Of a stretch of 64,000 nucleotides of DNA, positions 28,353 through 41,158 are shown piece after piece (positions within the stretch are counted from its first letter, which is position 1; each line of letters begins with the position of its first letter). The DNA is from Hanleya hanleyi (lineage: Eukaryota > Mollusca > Polyplacophora > Lepidopleurida > Hanleyidae). Location of the stretch: contig JAVTVY010045576.1 of NCBI GenBank assembly GCA_036873755.1, forward strand, positions 1-64,000, written 5' to 3'. The notes below the pieces were generated by a model. That model ran no database searches. It was given only the letters and a program-made list of their open reading frames with translations, and was not told the origin of the DNA. Made by a program: the position numbers and the translations under genes.

Positions 28353-29082
28353 CCATTATCTGATCGCTGACCTGACGAGTCGTTGTCCGCTAAACTGGGT
28401 TTAGATGAGCATGGTGAACAATTTTGGATGTACAATTAAAACTACGCTATGAGGAATAGTGTTTCCTGAGACATACTAGAATTTCAGGACTTCAGCGCGT
28501 GTGCGTGAAAATCTACTCGGTGCCATTAATTTAACGGCCGGATATACCTCGACGACTGATTTCGGTGAGGGAGACAAATGGATGGGGAGAAACACCGAAC
28601 TCTCCGGACATATATTTTTTGTCTATGCACGACATTGTATTCCTTAATAGTTGTGTCGGTCATGTTTGTTTCTTGTCTCACTGATCCCCGATCTTCAAAC
28701 TGACGTTCATTGTCAGGTATATCCCATTAATAATTGTTTTTAGGATCGGACAAAACCTGCTCGACTACATAATATACACGATTCTACCTACAACGTGTGT
28801 TCTTCCATTATTGTATTCATGACATATCCTCTAATTGGAGAGGTTTTTTATTTAAACGAGACAAGCGACGGTATTATAACTATCGATTTAGTTCACTCTT
28901 TCCTTGTTGATTCTGTATAATATCCAAACCTCTAAGGAGGTGATTCTCTTCAGGTTTCCACTAATCGAACATCGGTATTATTTTTGCGGTGTCACAGAGA
29001 GATCCGATCGACAATGGGTAATGATGAAAATGACAATTAAACACTAAATTATAGTATAACAAACGAAAAATATTACCATGCA
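28353..29082. other. no gene recognised
   Basis: AT-rich, no coding signal. Confidence 0.4.
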
Positions 29083-29175
29083 TATTGTTCTATCCTGTGT
29101 GAGTACTGTATAGATTGTTCTATCCTGTGTGAGTACTGTATAGATTGTTCTATCCTGTGTGAGTACTGTATAGAT
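29083..29175. repeat. 30-bp minisatellite, three units
   Basis: ATTGTTCTATCCTGTGTGAG plus TACTGTATAG repeated three times exactly. Confidence 0.9.
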
Positions 29176-29265
29176 TTTTGAAGAGAAAGAGAGATAGAGA
29201 CAGAGAAATAGATTTAACGTCGCCTTCAGCAAAATTTCTGTTATATAGCGGCGATCAAGTAAGAC
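29176..29265 (-). mobile_element. SINE tail fragment
   Basis: In minus sense TATATAACAGAAATTTTGCT leads to GGCGACGTTAAATC, the 3' tail common to molluscan SINEs; a related tail is at 34860-34935. Confidence 0.5.
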
Positions 29266-29389
29266 TCTGTCTAAGCTTAACAATAATGTAAGTCAACTAT
29301 ATCCAACAACAATCAAAAGTGAGGAACCACACCTCAAAGCCCTGGTACACAAATTAAAATTCATCAAAATATGTTTATCTGTTAAGTTT

Positions 29390-29580
29390 CTCGTGACATG
29401 GAACACACATCGGGCCTGGATCGTTTTTCAATAAATGTTCTTGCTTTAGTCAGCCGTGAATGACCGATTCTACAACGCCTGATTGTAGCCTGATAACGCT
29501 TCTGTATGCTAAGGCGAGTAAAACCTAGACACCACCCCATAAAGATTGAAACAGCTGTCCCATATAGGCACAAATACAAG
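29390..29580 (-). pseudogene. LINE RNase H fragment (I/Jockey-like)
   Basis: Minus-strand translation contains IRRCRIGHSRLTKAR, the RNase H-terminal signature of I-clade non-LTR elements. Related to the fragment at 38706-39015. Short and degenerate. Confidence 0.6.
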
Positions 29581-30645
29581 ATCTGAAATCGTTATAAATA
29601 TTCTCACAAATTAGGGTAGTATATCGTCGTACTAGTCATAGAACCGTACTAGGTTCGGCTGTTCTTGACAGACAGAATTAGCGGTGAACTTATGTAACTG
29701 AAGCCTTTGGATGTTTTCTGATTCTGATATAAATATAATTAGCACGGCCATTGCCCGCAATAGATGAAACACAGGAAGCGTGGTCAGGGTTGATGACTCA
29801 TTGGACCAATCAGCGCTCTTGATCTATTGCTCGAGACCACACATTTGCATTATTTTATCTACTTGAAACCGCTCTCTCTATTTTCCATTTGTTTTACCAT
29901 ACGTATCCTATGTATTTAAAGCAACATGTTTCATTCCAGTTTACGAATCTGGCGAAGTGGATTATATACCCACGAAAGCTCATCTGAAATATATTTATAT
30001 AGTTTTAATGTTGCTGCCTTTCTCAGGGTTATACGTGTAAAGAATGTATAGCCGTAATTACGAGTAAATCAATGTCAACTGTGGATGGCGGAAGGGGAAA
30101 CAAGAAAGTAAATTCTAACATTGATGAGATGTGGAAGAGGTGGTAAAATTTATTTGTATGCTTATATATGTTATTGACTCCGCTTGTAAGTTTACAATCG
30201 TGTTGTTTAGTACACTTCAAACAGCTTTCAAAATCCAGACGGCAAATAAGAACTGTACCCTTTCATATACCTCCAGTTTTAACGTGGTTTCATACGATCG
30301 CTACTGTTAAGACTGACGTGAACTGGTGTCTCAATTAGTTCAAATAGCGCACCTATACATCTATTTCTATTCTAACATCTAACTGTATTCGTGGAACATC
30401 CATCAAATAGGTTGACGATGCATCTCCATGCCTTCAGACTAATATTGCTCTATGATTGAGTAAACTTTGTTTTGACGAGTGGTATGTTATCTCTCGCACA
30501 CCTAATCCTAAAGGACAAGGACATGTGACTCTGGGAAAGGATTTTTTCTATAGATAATGTATTGGTATCTGTTAGACATGTGCGGAGGAATTATGTAGCA
30601 GCAATGTTAAAATTCTGACTCGGATAACTTGAGGGCAGGCACTCA
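29581..30645. other. no gene recognised
   Basis: AT-rich DNA without a recognisable coding region or repeat. Confidence 0.4.
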
Positions 30646-30649
30646 CATA

Positions 30650-31130
30650 CCAAACTTGAGAAGAATACTGGGCCCACACGTGGCGCCACTTCTAGGCGGA
30701 TTGTCACGAACAAAAATCCCAACCATGATTTTTGAGGCAAGATCCCTCAACATTGGAAATAGCGAATTGAATCTGTTCAGTTATACCAAAAGTTAACTTC
30801 GCCCACAGGTGGCGCCACCTACAAGCAGATCGGCAAGAAAAACAATCCCAAGATTTTCCCAATATTTAAGGCAAGGTAATTTGGATAAAATCTATTCAAG
30901 TTTTTAAAGGTTATTGTTCGAAAACGCAACTTTAAATTGTCCTCCAGGTGGCGTCACCTTTCCACGAATCGACACGAAAAACAATCTCGAGCCAGATCTT
31001 GAGGCAAGGTACCCACACACCAACTTTGGGAAGAGTCCTTCAGGTTTTCAAATGTTATTGTCTGGAAATGCAATTTTAATTTTGCTCCCAGGTGGCGCCA
31101 CGTATAGGTCGATCGGCACAAAAAAAACAT
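30650..31130 (+). repeat. four degenerate repeats with GGTGGCGCCACC palindromes
   Basis: Units of about 130-143 bases with (C)AGGTGGCGCCACC or variants at about 30679, 30808, 30947 and 31090, each followed by a CGATCGGCA-like and AAAAACAATC tract and GAGGCAAGGT. No coding capacity. Confidence 0.7.
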
Positions 31131-31760
31131 TCATATGATGTTGTTACCTGTACCTCCTTGAGATGGCATGTGAGATATTATTGAATTAGTGTATCTATGC
31201 CAGTGGTTTTAAAATCTGCAAGGCCACTGTCTGTGTGAAATTGTTTTCCGGGAGAAAATGTATATACATGTACATGTTCCAGGTCCTAAAATATTATAAT
31301 TGGATATAAATTTTAATACACTTTCTAACGGAAATTAATATATGTCATTAACAATGGTATATACTTGTATTAGCACCGTCTATTATATTTTGTGAGGCAC
31401 GAGATTAAGGTCTGACATGAATGGTACTCCTCATTATCGCAAGCAGTTCATAACCATATGGGCTCTATGCACAAAGCATTCGTACTATTGCTCCGCAATC
31501 CTGGTAGAATCAACCGTGTTTGGAATTTCACATGAGAATTGGAACATGAGAAAAATAATAATTGAGACGACGAGATTGTCCAGGTACAAGGTTATTCTCG
31601 TATTCTGAAGGTAAAGAATAATACATGAACCATCAGAGTATAAAAGATTGTCGACTGTCGAAAATGTCCGCCTGGGATCCACAGCAATCACTTTACGTTT
31701 GACTCATGCTTCACCAAGAGACGGCTGTACCGACCAATATTAACCATCGATCACATCGTG
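31131..31760. other. no gene recognised
   Basis: AT-rich flank of the 510-bp array; no feature. Confidence 0.4.
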
Positions 31761-33420
31761 ATTACAACACATATAAAGGAAGTGGGAAGAGGTGCCGACA
31801 TACTGACAGAGTCACATGACTTCACAGTATAGTCGTTCGGTTAACCTATTCTAAAGCACATACCAAAAATCTAACGATTCGTGATATGTGTTGTATCTTA
31901 GGTACGCTTTTATTGTACCTGTTCATGTGGCAACTTGGATGATATGACCACACGGCCCCTAGCACCGGCATAAGCGGTATTCGATACAAATCTAGAGAGC
32001 CATGATGGAAATGCTCCGACAACTCGAAAATTGGTAATTGGTGAATTGTATCGCTGTGACAACTCGTACACTGGGGATTGATGAGCCATACCGCCGTCAG
32101 ATGAATATGACGGAATTTAACACAGAAGACTAGTCTGTAAGGCCCGATGTCGACCCAGCATCAACCTCCCACAAATGCCAACATATATCAAAGACCAAAA
32201 TGTCTGTACAGGGGGGCGGGCCTCGGGGACGAAACGTCCACCAGCAGAATCTCGCCATATACAGGTAAAAATTACAACACATATAAGGGAAGTGGGAAGA
32301 GGTGCCGACATACTGACAGAGTCACATGACTTCACAGTATAGTCTTTCGGTTAACCTATTCTAAAGCACATAACAAGAATCTAACGATTCGTGGTATGTG
32401 TTGTATCTTAGGTACGCTTTTATTGTACCTGTTCATGTGGCAACTTGGATGATATGTCCAAATGGCCCCTAGCACCGGCATAAGCGGTATTCGATACAAA
32501 TCTAGAGAGCCATGATGGGAATGCTCCGACAACTCGAATATTGGTAACTAGTGAGCAGATTCGCTGTGACAACTCGTACACTGGGGATTGGTGAGCCATA
32601 CCGCCGTCAGATGAATATGACGGAATTTAACACAGAAGACTAGTCTGTAAGGCCCGATGTCGACCCAGCATCAACTTCCCACAAATGCCAACATATATCA
32701 AAGACCAAAATGTCTGTACAGGGGGGCGGGCCTCGGGGACGAAACGTCCACCAGCAGAATCTCGCCATATACAGGTAAAAATTACAACACATATAACGGA
32801 AGTGGGAAGAGGTGCCGACATACTGACAGAGTCACATGACTTCACAGTATAGTCTTTCGGTTAACCTATTCTAAAGCACATACCAAGAATCTAACGATTC
32901 GTGATATGTGTTGTATCTCAGGTACACTTTTATTGTACCTGTTCATGTGGCAACTTGGCTGATATGACCACACGGCCCCTAGCACCGGCATAAGCGGTAT
33001 TAGATACAAATCTAGAGAGCCATGATGGAAATGCTCCGACAAGTCGAATATTGGTAACTGGTGAGCTGATTCGCTATGACAACTCGTACACTGGAGATTG
33101 GTGAGCCGTACCGCCGTCAGATGAATATGACGGCATTTAACACAAAAGAGTCACATGGCTTCACAGTACAGTCTTCCGGTTAACCTATTCTAAAGCACAT
33201 ACCAAGAATGTAACGATTCGTGATCTGTGCTGTATCTCAGGTACGCTTTTTATTGTACCATGTGGCTGTTTCTCTGTGACAACTCCCACACTGGGAAATG
33301 GTGAGCTGTATCGTCGTCAGATGAAAATGACGGCATTTAACACAAAAGACTAGTCTGTGAGGCCCGATGTCGACCCAGCATCAACCTCCCACAAATGCCA
33401 GCATCTATATCACACTGTAG
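31761..33420 (+). repeat. 510-bp tandem array derived in part from a Penelope-like element
   Basis: Units start ATTACAACACATATAA at 31761, 32271 and 32781 (exact 510-base spacing), followed by a shortened fourth unit with internal deletions. The first 180 bases of each unit also occur as an insert inside the reverse transcriptase of the element at 50289-52810. Other parts carry GGACGAAACGTCC and GATGTCGACCCAGC. Short frames conserved between units are consequences of the duplication. Confidence 0.9.
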
Positions 33421-34337
33421 AATTTTCGGTCTTCAAGACGACAAGGGCTTGTGCGCGGTCTTAGATATTATAACGCAAGGTCGTCTGTTGACTCGTGTGA
33501 TGGTGTCTACATAACCCTTCCAGATAGATTTCAGTTTTGGCTAAGAGATTTCTCGAAGATAGCCTCTTTAAATGAGACAGGATACAACAACGACGGAGTC
33601 CATGTTTGCTGAATATTAAGCCGATTTATTGTATATTCATTCCACCTACTTAGGAATGGTCGACGGCGTTCGGCAGGCAGACCAACACAGCTTCATTAAC
33701 ATCAGACCATTTGTAAATGTCTTGCAAAACTGGAGATGGTACATCTATCATCGAGACATGATGTTGAATTAGTCTGTCTGTACACATCGATCATTTCTAT
33801 ATGTACAATTCTAGTATATCGCTGGGTCAAGCTGACTGTCAAATCTTCAGTACAGTTGTGACTTTCCGTTCGGCTATCCATCTCATTTTCCAAACATGCA
33901 CATCATATTCGGGTTTACAAATTACAATTACATAACCATTCTGTATATTAACTCCATATAGATTGAAGTTATATAACTGTTTATGTTTTACAAAAAAAAA
34001 CCCTGACATACAAGGTCATGAAATGGAATCTCGGAAATAGTTTACATACAGAACTTAAAATCAGGACACATCATAATATATTAAGTTATATAAAATTGGT
34101 GACTGAAAAGTCGAACCTTACGTAATTGTATGGTGGTTAAGAAATTCAATATTTCACAACACGATAAAGTATACAAAGACAATTTTAATAACTACAAATA
34201 GACAGTGTTATTCCATTTTATCACACAAGTACGTAAAATACGCAAAATTGTGCCAAAAGTGAGCTTTCCCTTGTGCCCACTGAAACGGATTCTGTGATTT
34301 TAACTGGTTGTTATTACATCGAAGAGCATGAAAGTTA
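33421..34337. other. no gene recognised
   Basis: AT-rich DNA; no coding region or repeat recognised. Confidence 0.4.
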
Positions 34338-34619
34338 TCATTCTGGTATCCACAAGACGTACGATTTATCCGTCTTCACCTTCCCGAGTAGACAGATGTT
34401 GAATATCAGCAGACATTTGTCGTTCTGCTCATCGACAGAGGCAGCAAAGCATGACGGATTCCTAGCACAGTCGCTGGCACATTTTCTATGGGTAAGATAT
34501 TCCGCTGGTGTGGGAAAAGTTGGTGTCAGTTGAATGCCATGATATTTCAGGACACGAACAGTTGTGACTGTAACAGCAGAAAAGAACAAACTATGTATTA
34601 CACATTTATATATTTTCAT
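34338..34619 (-). CDS. candidate small secreted PAN/apple-like protein or exon
   Basis: 93 codons: an N-terminal hydrophobic stretch at about residues 8-22 that could act as a signal peptide, then a Cys-rich segment with CASDCARNPSCFAASV and DKCLLIFN, spaced like the core of a PAN/apple domain. The domain is short, and ends with YVLWIPE before the stop. It could be an exon of a larger gene or a single-exon peptide. No TATA or poly(A) signal was assigned. Confidence 0.4.
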   Translation of the reverse strand: MKIYKCVIHSLFFSAVTVTTVRVLKYHGIQLTPTFPTPAEYLTHRKCASDCARNPSCFAASVDEQNDKCLLIFNICLLGKVKTDKSYVLWIPE

Positions 34620-34659
34620 GGAATATCTGAAAAAAGGAGACTTTCTTGGTAAAGCATAG

Positions 34660-34935
34660 GTACTATTGCTATACAGGCGATCCCCTGGTGGGAATCGAAT
34701 TTTTACTCATTCATTAAGTGTATTCAGTACAGTTATTTTCTGTACCGGGCATCAATTACATAGGGAGACGTCATAATGTATTCATGCTCACTGGCACAAA
34801 AGGTCATTGATATCGTATAAAGTAATAATAAGCGGTCCGTGGGAGTGGAGAGAGAGAGAGAATTAACGTTTAATGTCGCGTTCAGCAATATTTCAGCTAT
34901 ATAGCGACGATCAAACAAGATTCCAAGTACTCAAG
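34660..34935 (-). mobile_element. SINE-like fragments
   Basis: In minus sense a tail TATATAGCTGAAATATTGCT followed by GAACGCGACATTAAACG, an (AG)n tract, a segment GAATACATTATGACG also found at about 39120 (direct), and a B-box-like GATTCCCACC near 34690. Confidence 0.45.
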
Positions 34936-36887
34936 CCAATAACTTAGCAATCCAACACATTAAAACATACACTCATTAAAACTTATGCAACAAACCAATT
35001 TCTCTCAAATTACAAACGTCTGGTCCGTCATTCACAATTCAATCGTCGTCCATTAAAGAATATCCGTGTTCATAATCCAAAGACCTATTCCACATTCCAT
35101 ATAACCGTTTTAGCGCCAAATTCAAAAAGACAATCATAGTATACAAAAACATAGGCTAGTTTCCTAAAAGAGAGAAGCGGTCAACAGTTTTCAATGATGC
35201 CGGTGTGCTGCGGTACACTGTCCTATACACAGAATGTCCGGGGGACACTCCAATCTGGGGAACAATGTCCTACAGACAATGTTAACCAGGCACGAGTGTC
35301 GTACGGACAACTATCACCTGGGGATTAATGTCCCACCTTTGAGAAGAGTGTCCGTGTTTCATTTGTTGATATGGAGATTGTTTGGGAAGAGCGGGTGTGA
35401 TGTTGGTTGGAGGAGAGAGAGTGTGGGTAGCTTAAATAGAATTGGCTGGACATCTAGTCGGGTAGCATTATACCGATTTGCTTTACTTTCAAAATGTTTT
35501 AAGCATGGAGAATATTTTGTCTGGCAAAGCAAAATAATTTTTGTGCGATTTAGAGCAACATACGATGAAACATGGAGGTTGAGAAGTCCATCAGTAATAG
35601 TTTATATTCCGTGTGGGGGAGCGAGGCGGGAAAATTGGGCTGATGACGTCACTGCGTGATGTGTAGAGCTCCGACTATCCGAACAGGCACACACATTGCA
35701 CCGACAAAACATACATGTAGCACCAATATTTTGACATTTTCACGTGCATGGGCACTGAGGACTTCGAATATATATAACCTTTGCCTCGGGACGACATCGC
35801 GTGCATGCGCACTCTTTTGATGTGTGTGTTTTGGCCAAAACTGTCGTGCAGGGTATCTATTGAAAACTCTATGTACAGACATAGGGTTGTTTTCATGACA
35901 GTAGTCCCACACAGACTGTTTCACCGTCCAGTGATAGTAGACAATGCGTATTATTCCGCATAGTGACCTTTGACCTATCGACGTCACAGTCTCGTGATCG
36001 GAAGTGACCATGGTTCCAGCGCAATTGTGTCTCCGGTACATTTTGTGTGCATGCGCTGGGTAGAAAGTAACTTCCGGTGAGCACACTGTGACCTGTCAGA
36101 AGTCAAAGTTCAATATGCGTATTAATACGCATTCTCTACTATATTCCCTGTGTTGGAACGGTGTGAGTGTACATATGTTACCCCTATAAGTACGAGCCGC
36201 TCTCCCCCCCGCGACGTGACTACGGTCAAGTATTCGATTATGTTTCTCCCCTGCTGTGTACTTAAATTGGATATTTCTGGTACACACTGTGGCACATACA
36301 CATCTCATGTCATATGCGTAGCAGTGATAGACACTATTGTGTACTTTCTAAAATACACAGAATGATGTGTTTATATTGCACGCATTCGTTTGTGTTTTCG
36401 GTACACGGGTTTACTCCAGGAGGTCTCAATATAGCTCATACATTCGTTAAGTATCTTCAGTAAAAATGATAGGAATTTCGCTCCAACATCTGAAACGCTA
36501 CAGAGAGACTGTTACCAGTAGGCCTAATCAGTAGTATACAAATCGAATCCGTACAATATATATACACAGATAACACGCTGACGCACATAGGATGTGTCTC
36601 AGCATTTTTTTCTTCACAACGACTGTGTACCATTGATGCTTTTCGTACAGAGTATTTAGAGCGAAGTTCTCATTTTGGACTGAAGTTACATTATCTTAGA
36701 TGCGAAGGAAAAATGGATAAATATAAAATGATCTTGAGTCGCATCCAGGCATGAAATTAACTTCCTGTCTTGTTCAGTTATGTTGAGGATGGCACCATTG
36801 TAACATTGTAACCGTGGGGCTTTCGGGGATTGACCTGGGGTGTCGTTGAGCACACCGCAGGTCATGGTAAGAATAGGGCTCAGCTCC

Positions 36888-37055
36888 TCAGACAGCTTGT
36901 GGTAAGAGGCGACTAACTGAGGCACCCGCGGAATAGGACTCCACCCGTGTGGATCCCGGGTGTGAAAGGGAATAGGACCCAGCGTCGTGATATGACTGAA
37001 ATATAGTTGAAAGCGACGTTAAATCGTATTCACCCACTCGCCCATTGTAACAAAA
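36888..37055 (+). mobile_element. molluscan SINE fragment
   Basis: GGTAAGAGGCGACTAACTGA, then GTGATATGACTGAAATATAG and GCGACGTTAAATCGTATTCA; this head-to-tail arrangement is characteristic of SINEs common in gastropod genomes. Confidence 0.7.
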
Positions 37056-37924
37056 TTTAGGGTAACATTTTATGGTAGAAATATGAACTGTGTAGAGTTT
37101 TAAATATCTACCCTTAATGAGAATGTTTAGTGTGGCGGATGGGCACATATCCGAACAACCTAGCCAAACATGGCTTTAATCATAATATTTCAGATTTTTA
37201 GATTCCGATCAACCAAATATTTCAGTGTTATATCGGTTAATTTTGGTATTATTCGAAGCGTACAAAGGAATCGATTAACAATAAATTAATTTTATTTTCA
37301 ATGGAAAACAAACGCGTTAAAGAAGTGTGAGATTACGAGATATGTTTCGCCTGTCAAAGAGAGTATACAAGTGAAATAGGTATTATAATATTATACAATA
37401 TAGTAGCGACTGGTACAAGTATTGCCATAGAAGATATATAACAACAGTGGTACGGTATCTACATTTTCACAACCATCAATTACATCATAATCTCTGTTTT
37501 AGAGAATATAACAGTAAACGAATCGCATCCAAATTACCTTCTGACAAGATGACGTCATGATGACGTCATCAACATAATCTTTTGAATTGTCCCTTCCGTT
37601 TTGATTATAGAGAGATACACTTGTGACCCAGGGTTAGCCATATTACCATTAGTAATTTTACCCCGGTCTGTTAGGGTTAAACTGCATGCCAATAATTACA
37701 CATATTAGATTTCATGCTATATGTTGACATTGAACGTGAAGCAAAATATCAACCCATAATAATAGCCTGCTTACAGGTCTAAAATACAACCAACTCACCA
37801 AATTTGTTTTTTTATTATTAGTTATTAATGCTTGAATGTATAAATGTGTATTAAAACAAAGATATTATGATGAACATGTCGAACTAAATTACTGAAAAAA
37901 GGAGAAAAAAAGTGTATGATAAAA

Positions 37925-38060
37925 TGAAACAAAAAAGTGCAGTCCCGTCTGGGTCCGAACCTGCACAATGTCGAGGGCAAACTCGTCATTCTGGATACTG
38001 ACTATCCCAACATACTTACCCACAGCGCTATGGCCTCGACAGCTCCAGTCACCGATTTCT
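37925..38060 (-). mobile_element. tRNA-like SINE head
   Basis: In minus sense an A-box-like TAGCGCTGTGGG is followed about 60 bases later by a B-box-like GGTTCGGACCC. No complete cloverleaf can be drawn, so it is not called a tRNA gene. Confidence 0.4.
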
Positions 38061-38705
38061 AAAGGTGCCAAATACATGTGCATAATAGTGGGTCAAATGG
38101 GACACTTGTAATGTAGGACACTTACAACCGCCACTGTTGTAACGGCTTAGAATGTCCGCTTGGCTAGCAGTGTCCTACCCTATACAATGGAGAGTAACAC
38201 GGAGTTATGCCCTAGGACACTCCAATCCTTCCTAGGACAACCCTAACCTGGAGACCCTCATCTCCAGGTACGGGTGTCCTACGGACACTCCTATACAGGG
38301 GACATTCTTAACCTCCACACCGGTAAGACATCATGATGCTTCAAAAATATCAAATGCGTATCGCTGATCAGTATTCTTAATCCATAATATTCGTTGTAAA
38401 GTCGTCATCTAAAGAATGATGTATCTCAGTCACGATTTGATTGTGTCTGTTCATATGAGTACCATGGAGTTCTTGAAGTACATGGGTTCATACGGCCCCT
38501 AGCCCCGGGTTAAGCGGAATTAGACACAAGTTACGAAACGTAACGCCATAGATCTTGCACGCTACGCTCGTATTTTGCTATCAGCATGCGATATGTATCG
38601 CTAAATTTGAGAAACCGTGAGTGGAGGCGCTTTGTGGTAACCCAAGATACAATCCTCCCTCACCCGACTAAAAAGAGTAGTCGCATATGTTTCACCATGA
38701 GATCT

Positions 38706-39015
38706 TCATGGCACGGAATACACCTTGGGGCTGGCTCTTTTTTTTAGTAAATGTTCGTGAGTTAATCGTGTATGGCCGAATCTATATCGCTTGATCATGG
38801 TTTGATCGAAATGTTTCTGGCTGTTCAGATGAGTATAGCCTACAGTTTTTTTTAGCTCATGAAGTTTGTTATTATTCACAGCATCCCATGAAGATTGAAA
38901 CAGCCGTCTCACATAAGTACAGATAGAGGGTCTGAAATTGCTATATGGGATTCCAACAGGATCAACCTCATCATCTAGGGCTGCCTTAGCCATCCATCCT
39001 ATCAGCCTCAGTATT
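38706..39015 (-). pseudogene. LINE RNase H / C-terminal fragment (I/Jockey-like)
   Basis: Minus-strand translation reads VGIPYSNFRPSI, WDAVNNNKLHELKKTVG and YRFGHTRLTHEHLLKK, the C-terminal RNase H region of I-clade non-LTR retrotransposons. The frame is open for about 100 codons and ends at the expected Cys-containing tail. It is truncated at the 5' side. Confidence 0.75.
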
Positions 39016-39169
39016 GAGAGTGCCACTTATATCCCATGCCCAGTGAAATTACCGAATGACAAACAGCACACACTACACGGCAACAGCGTACACGGCATTG
39101 ATGACCTTTGTGCTAGTGAACACGAATACATTATCACGTATCCCTATGTATTTGAGCCCCAGAACATGG

Positions 39170-40530
39170 AACAACTGTCCTGGAATTTTATTTGAAGAGA
39201 GTTACACAGTTATTTCAAGTTTGATATATTATCGATATCACGAAGTTATGATCGTCATTCTACACGATGCATAAAATAAAATTTATGCAGCATGAACTAC
39301 AGATTTTTTACAAGCTGCAAATCAGACGACTAATTAAAATGGACAGACTATATTAGGTGCACCATTCACCCGAGGACCCTTGTGCGCATATCTGAGTTTT
39401 CATAGTTTAACTTTTTTTTGCTCACAATGGTCGTGAGACCAGATCGAACTCATTTTTTATACCACTAATCTGTTAAGCTCTCACTGTGTTGTATCAGTTA
39501 TTATAATGGTGCTGTTATTGCTGTACATTGTTATTATAATAATTCACCAAGTTATCTTTCAGTGACAAGAAACTACATACCTAGACTGAATCAGAATACA
39601 ACATGTAACGTTGCACCTCCTATCTCAAGTTGCCAACTTCTAATAATATGTTCATTTCATTTGATGTGTCTCTATGATTGTCATTGGTTGAGTGGCTGTT
39701 TGAAAACCCATCACCCATTCAGAGATCCGCATAACAGTCAAAGTTAACTTGCAAGTTTGCAACTTCAGACACAACAAAACTGTTCAACTTCACACTTGCC
39801 ATAGCATCATGCCCTGTTTGTAGACATCACAACAGCCACAAATGGTAAACTATGATAAAATCCCCTTAAGATACTCGAGAGCCATACTCACGTTCGAGAT
39901 CTGTTTTTACAACCGGAACTGAACAATGGAAGAAAATAGAGAAACATCAAGTTAGATATTCTTCGTCTATCAAGAATTTCTGACTCAATGTCTGAGGACC
40001 ATATTTAAACAATATCCTCACCAAATCATAGTAGACTAAAATTTAAAATATAAATACAAATTGCTTCTTCGCAAGAGATTTACATTTATCAAACATGTTA
40101 TGGCGGTGTTGTATCTCATCCACGCTTGTATTGTTCGTAATAATGTGAACGGCATAAATGACCCAACCTAGCACGGGCTAAACACACGAAATCATGGTGG
40201 TATGCATGTATATTACATACACCGATGCCAAGATCTAAACACGCAATCTCATAATGGTTTCAATTCTGATTAACCGGAAACTATGAGCTCCCAAACAGTA
40301 GAAGTGATAAAATTCTCAACTGGAACATCTGAAAGAAAAGGACTGTTATGAAAGGGAGGGGCATCAATCGGGCAACAGTGATCTGAGATACGAATTGCGT
40401 CGGGACAAAACGAAATGTTACGTTTGGTGTTGTTTAAAACAAGTCCACAGAATTAGGTTTTTCTAATGGGGGGAATATAAAAGTTTAAGTTACTCCCTTG
40501 TGGCATTGTTATTCATGTCATTTATTCAGT
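39170..40530. other. no gene recognised
   Basis: AT-rich; probably intron or 3' flank of the galactose-binding gene on the minus strand. No further exon identified. Confidence 0.35.
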
Positions 40531-40616
40531 CTAATGACCTCCTGTCCATGCTAGAAGTTGCAGGTGCAATGTAGAAAATATATCATTTGATGAATGATGT
40601 GTCCATATGTTCTCAC

Positions 40617-40761
40617 CTCCAAACACCTGCACCTCCTGCCAGCCATTGTTCTTTTTACTATAAACAGCGGTAACCGTTATGTTGATCCATCGTGATGCAA
40701 CAGGGGTTAGATTGAAGTGGTTCCATTCAAAACCATTGATAATTGTTTCAGCTAGCGTTAC
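40617..40761 (-). CDS. exon of a galactose-binding (F5/8C-like) domain gene, C-terminal half of domain
   Basis: Minus-strand exon with acceptor TTTCTTTCACCAG at 40762 and donor GGAG/GTGAGA at 40617. The peptide includes INGFEWNHFNLTPV, SRWINITVTAVYSKK and GWQEVQVFGG, the last beta strands of a discoidin/F5-8C-like fold. It reads in phase from the exon at 42801-42961. Such domains bind glycans or other ligands on secreted or surface proteins. The long intron is occupied by a foldback transposon (41159-42147). Confidence 0.7.
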
Positions 40762-41158
40762 CTGGTGAAAGAAAAGCAATTGATAATGCATCGATACTTG
40801 CCTATTTCGTGTTTATTTAGACTGACCCGCTCTTTTTTCTTCGGGTAAAACGGTAAAACGGTAAAGCAGGCTAAACGCAATCACAGCGAACCCAACTATC
40901 ATACCACAAGATATAAAATCTGACACCGACGATAAATAAATCTCATATGAGCTCGGAAGGATTCAGTCGTACAATCGGTGGATATTTGATTTGCAGTGTA
41001 GTTTCTCTTTCTCTTCTGGAAACCACTGGCCTTCATTTAATAATTTTTCGCAGACGCTTCAGCATATCAAATACATTTTGCTTTTCTTGCAGAACGACCA
41101 TTCTTTAGAAAGCGTCTGTTTCTCATGTTATGTTACGAAAGCAATGATCTATTTTCTA

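Larger units (their letters stand above)
35204..38319. mobile_element. 3.1-kb insertion with CCGG duplication and AGAATGTCC subterminal repeats
   Basis: Flanked by CCGG on both sides. The inner ends start TGTGCTGCGG and, reversed, TGTGGAGGTT, followed by AGAATGTCC and multiple GTCCTA/TAGGAC and GGACACT motifs. The uninterrupted site is visible at about 52620 (AATGATGCCGGCAAGACATC in reverse). No transposase was found. A 161-base relative sits at the same Penelope-like position at 43636-43796. Confidence 0.65.
35012..38640 (-). mobile_element. Penelope-like 3' fragment split by a 3.1-kb insertion
   Basis: Terminal repeat 35012-35200 and 3' region 38324-38640 together match the reverse complement of about 52330-52810. 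They are separated by an insert at a CCGG site (35200-35203 and 38320-38323). The reverse-transcriptase domain is absent. Confidence 0.75.

Noticed and set aside
32190..32240. Possible hammerhead ribozyme (GGACGAAACGTCC) in the 510-bp array
   Set aside because: CGAAAC and a GTC are present as in Penelope-like ribozymes, but I could not find the CTGANGA core at the required position, so a ribozyme is not supported.
35649..36086. 145-codon minus-strand frame
   Set aside because: Lies in the 3.1-kb insertion, has no recognised domain, and overlaps several equally long frames.
37925..38060. tRNA gene on the minus strand
   Set aside because: A and B boxes are present but no acceptor stem or full cloverleaf can be formed; better explained as a SINE head.
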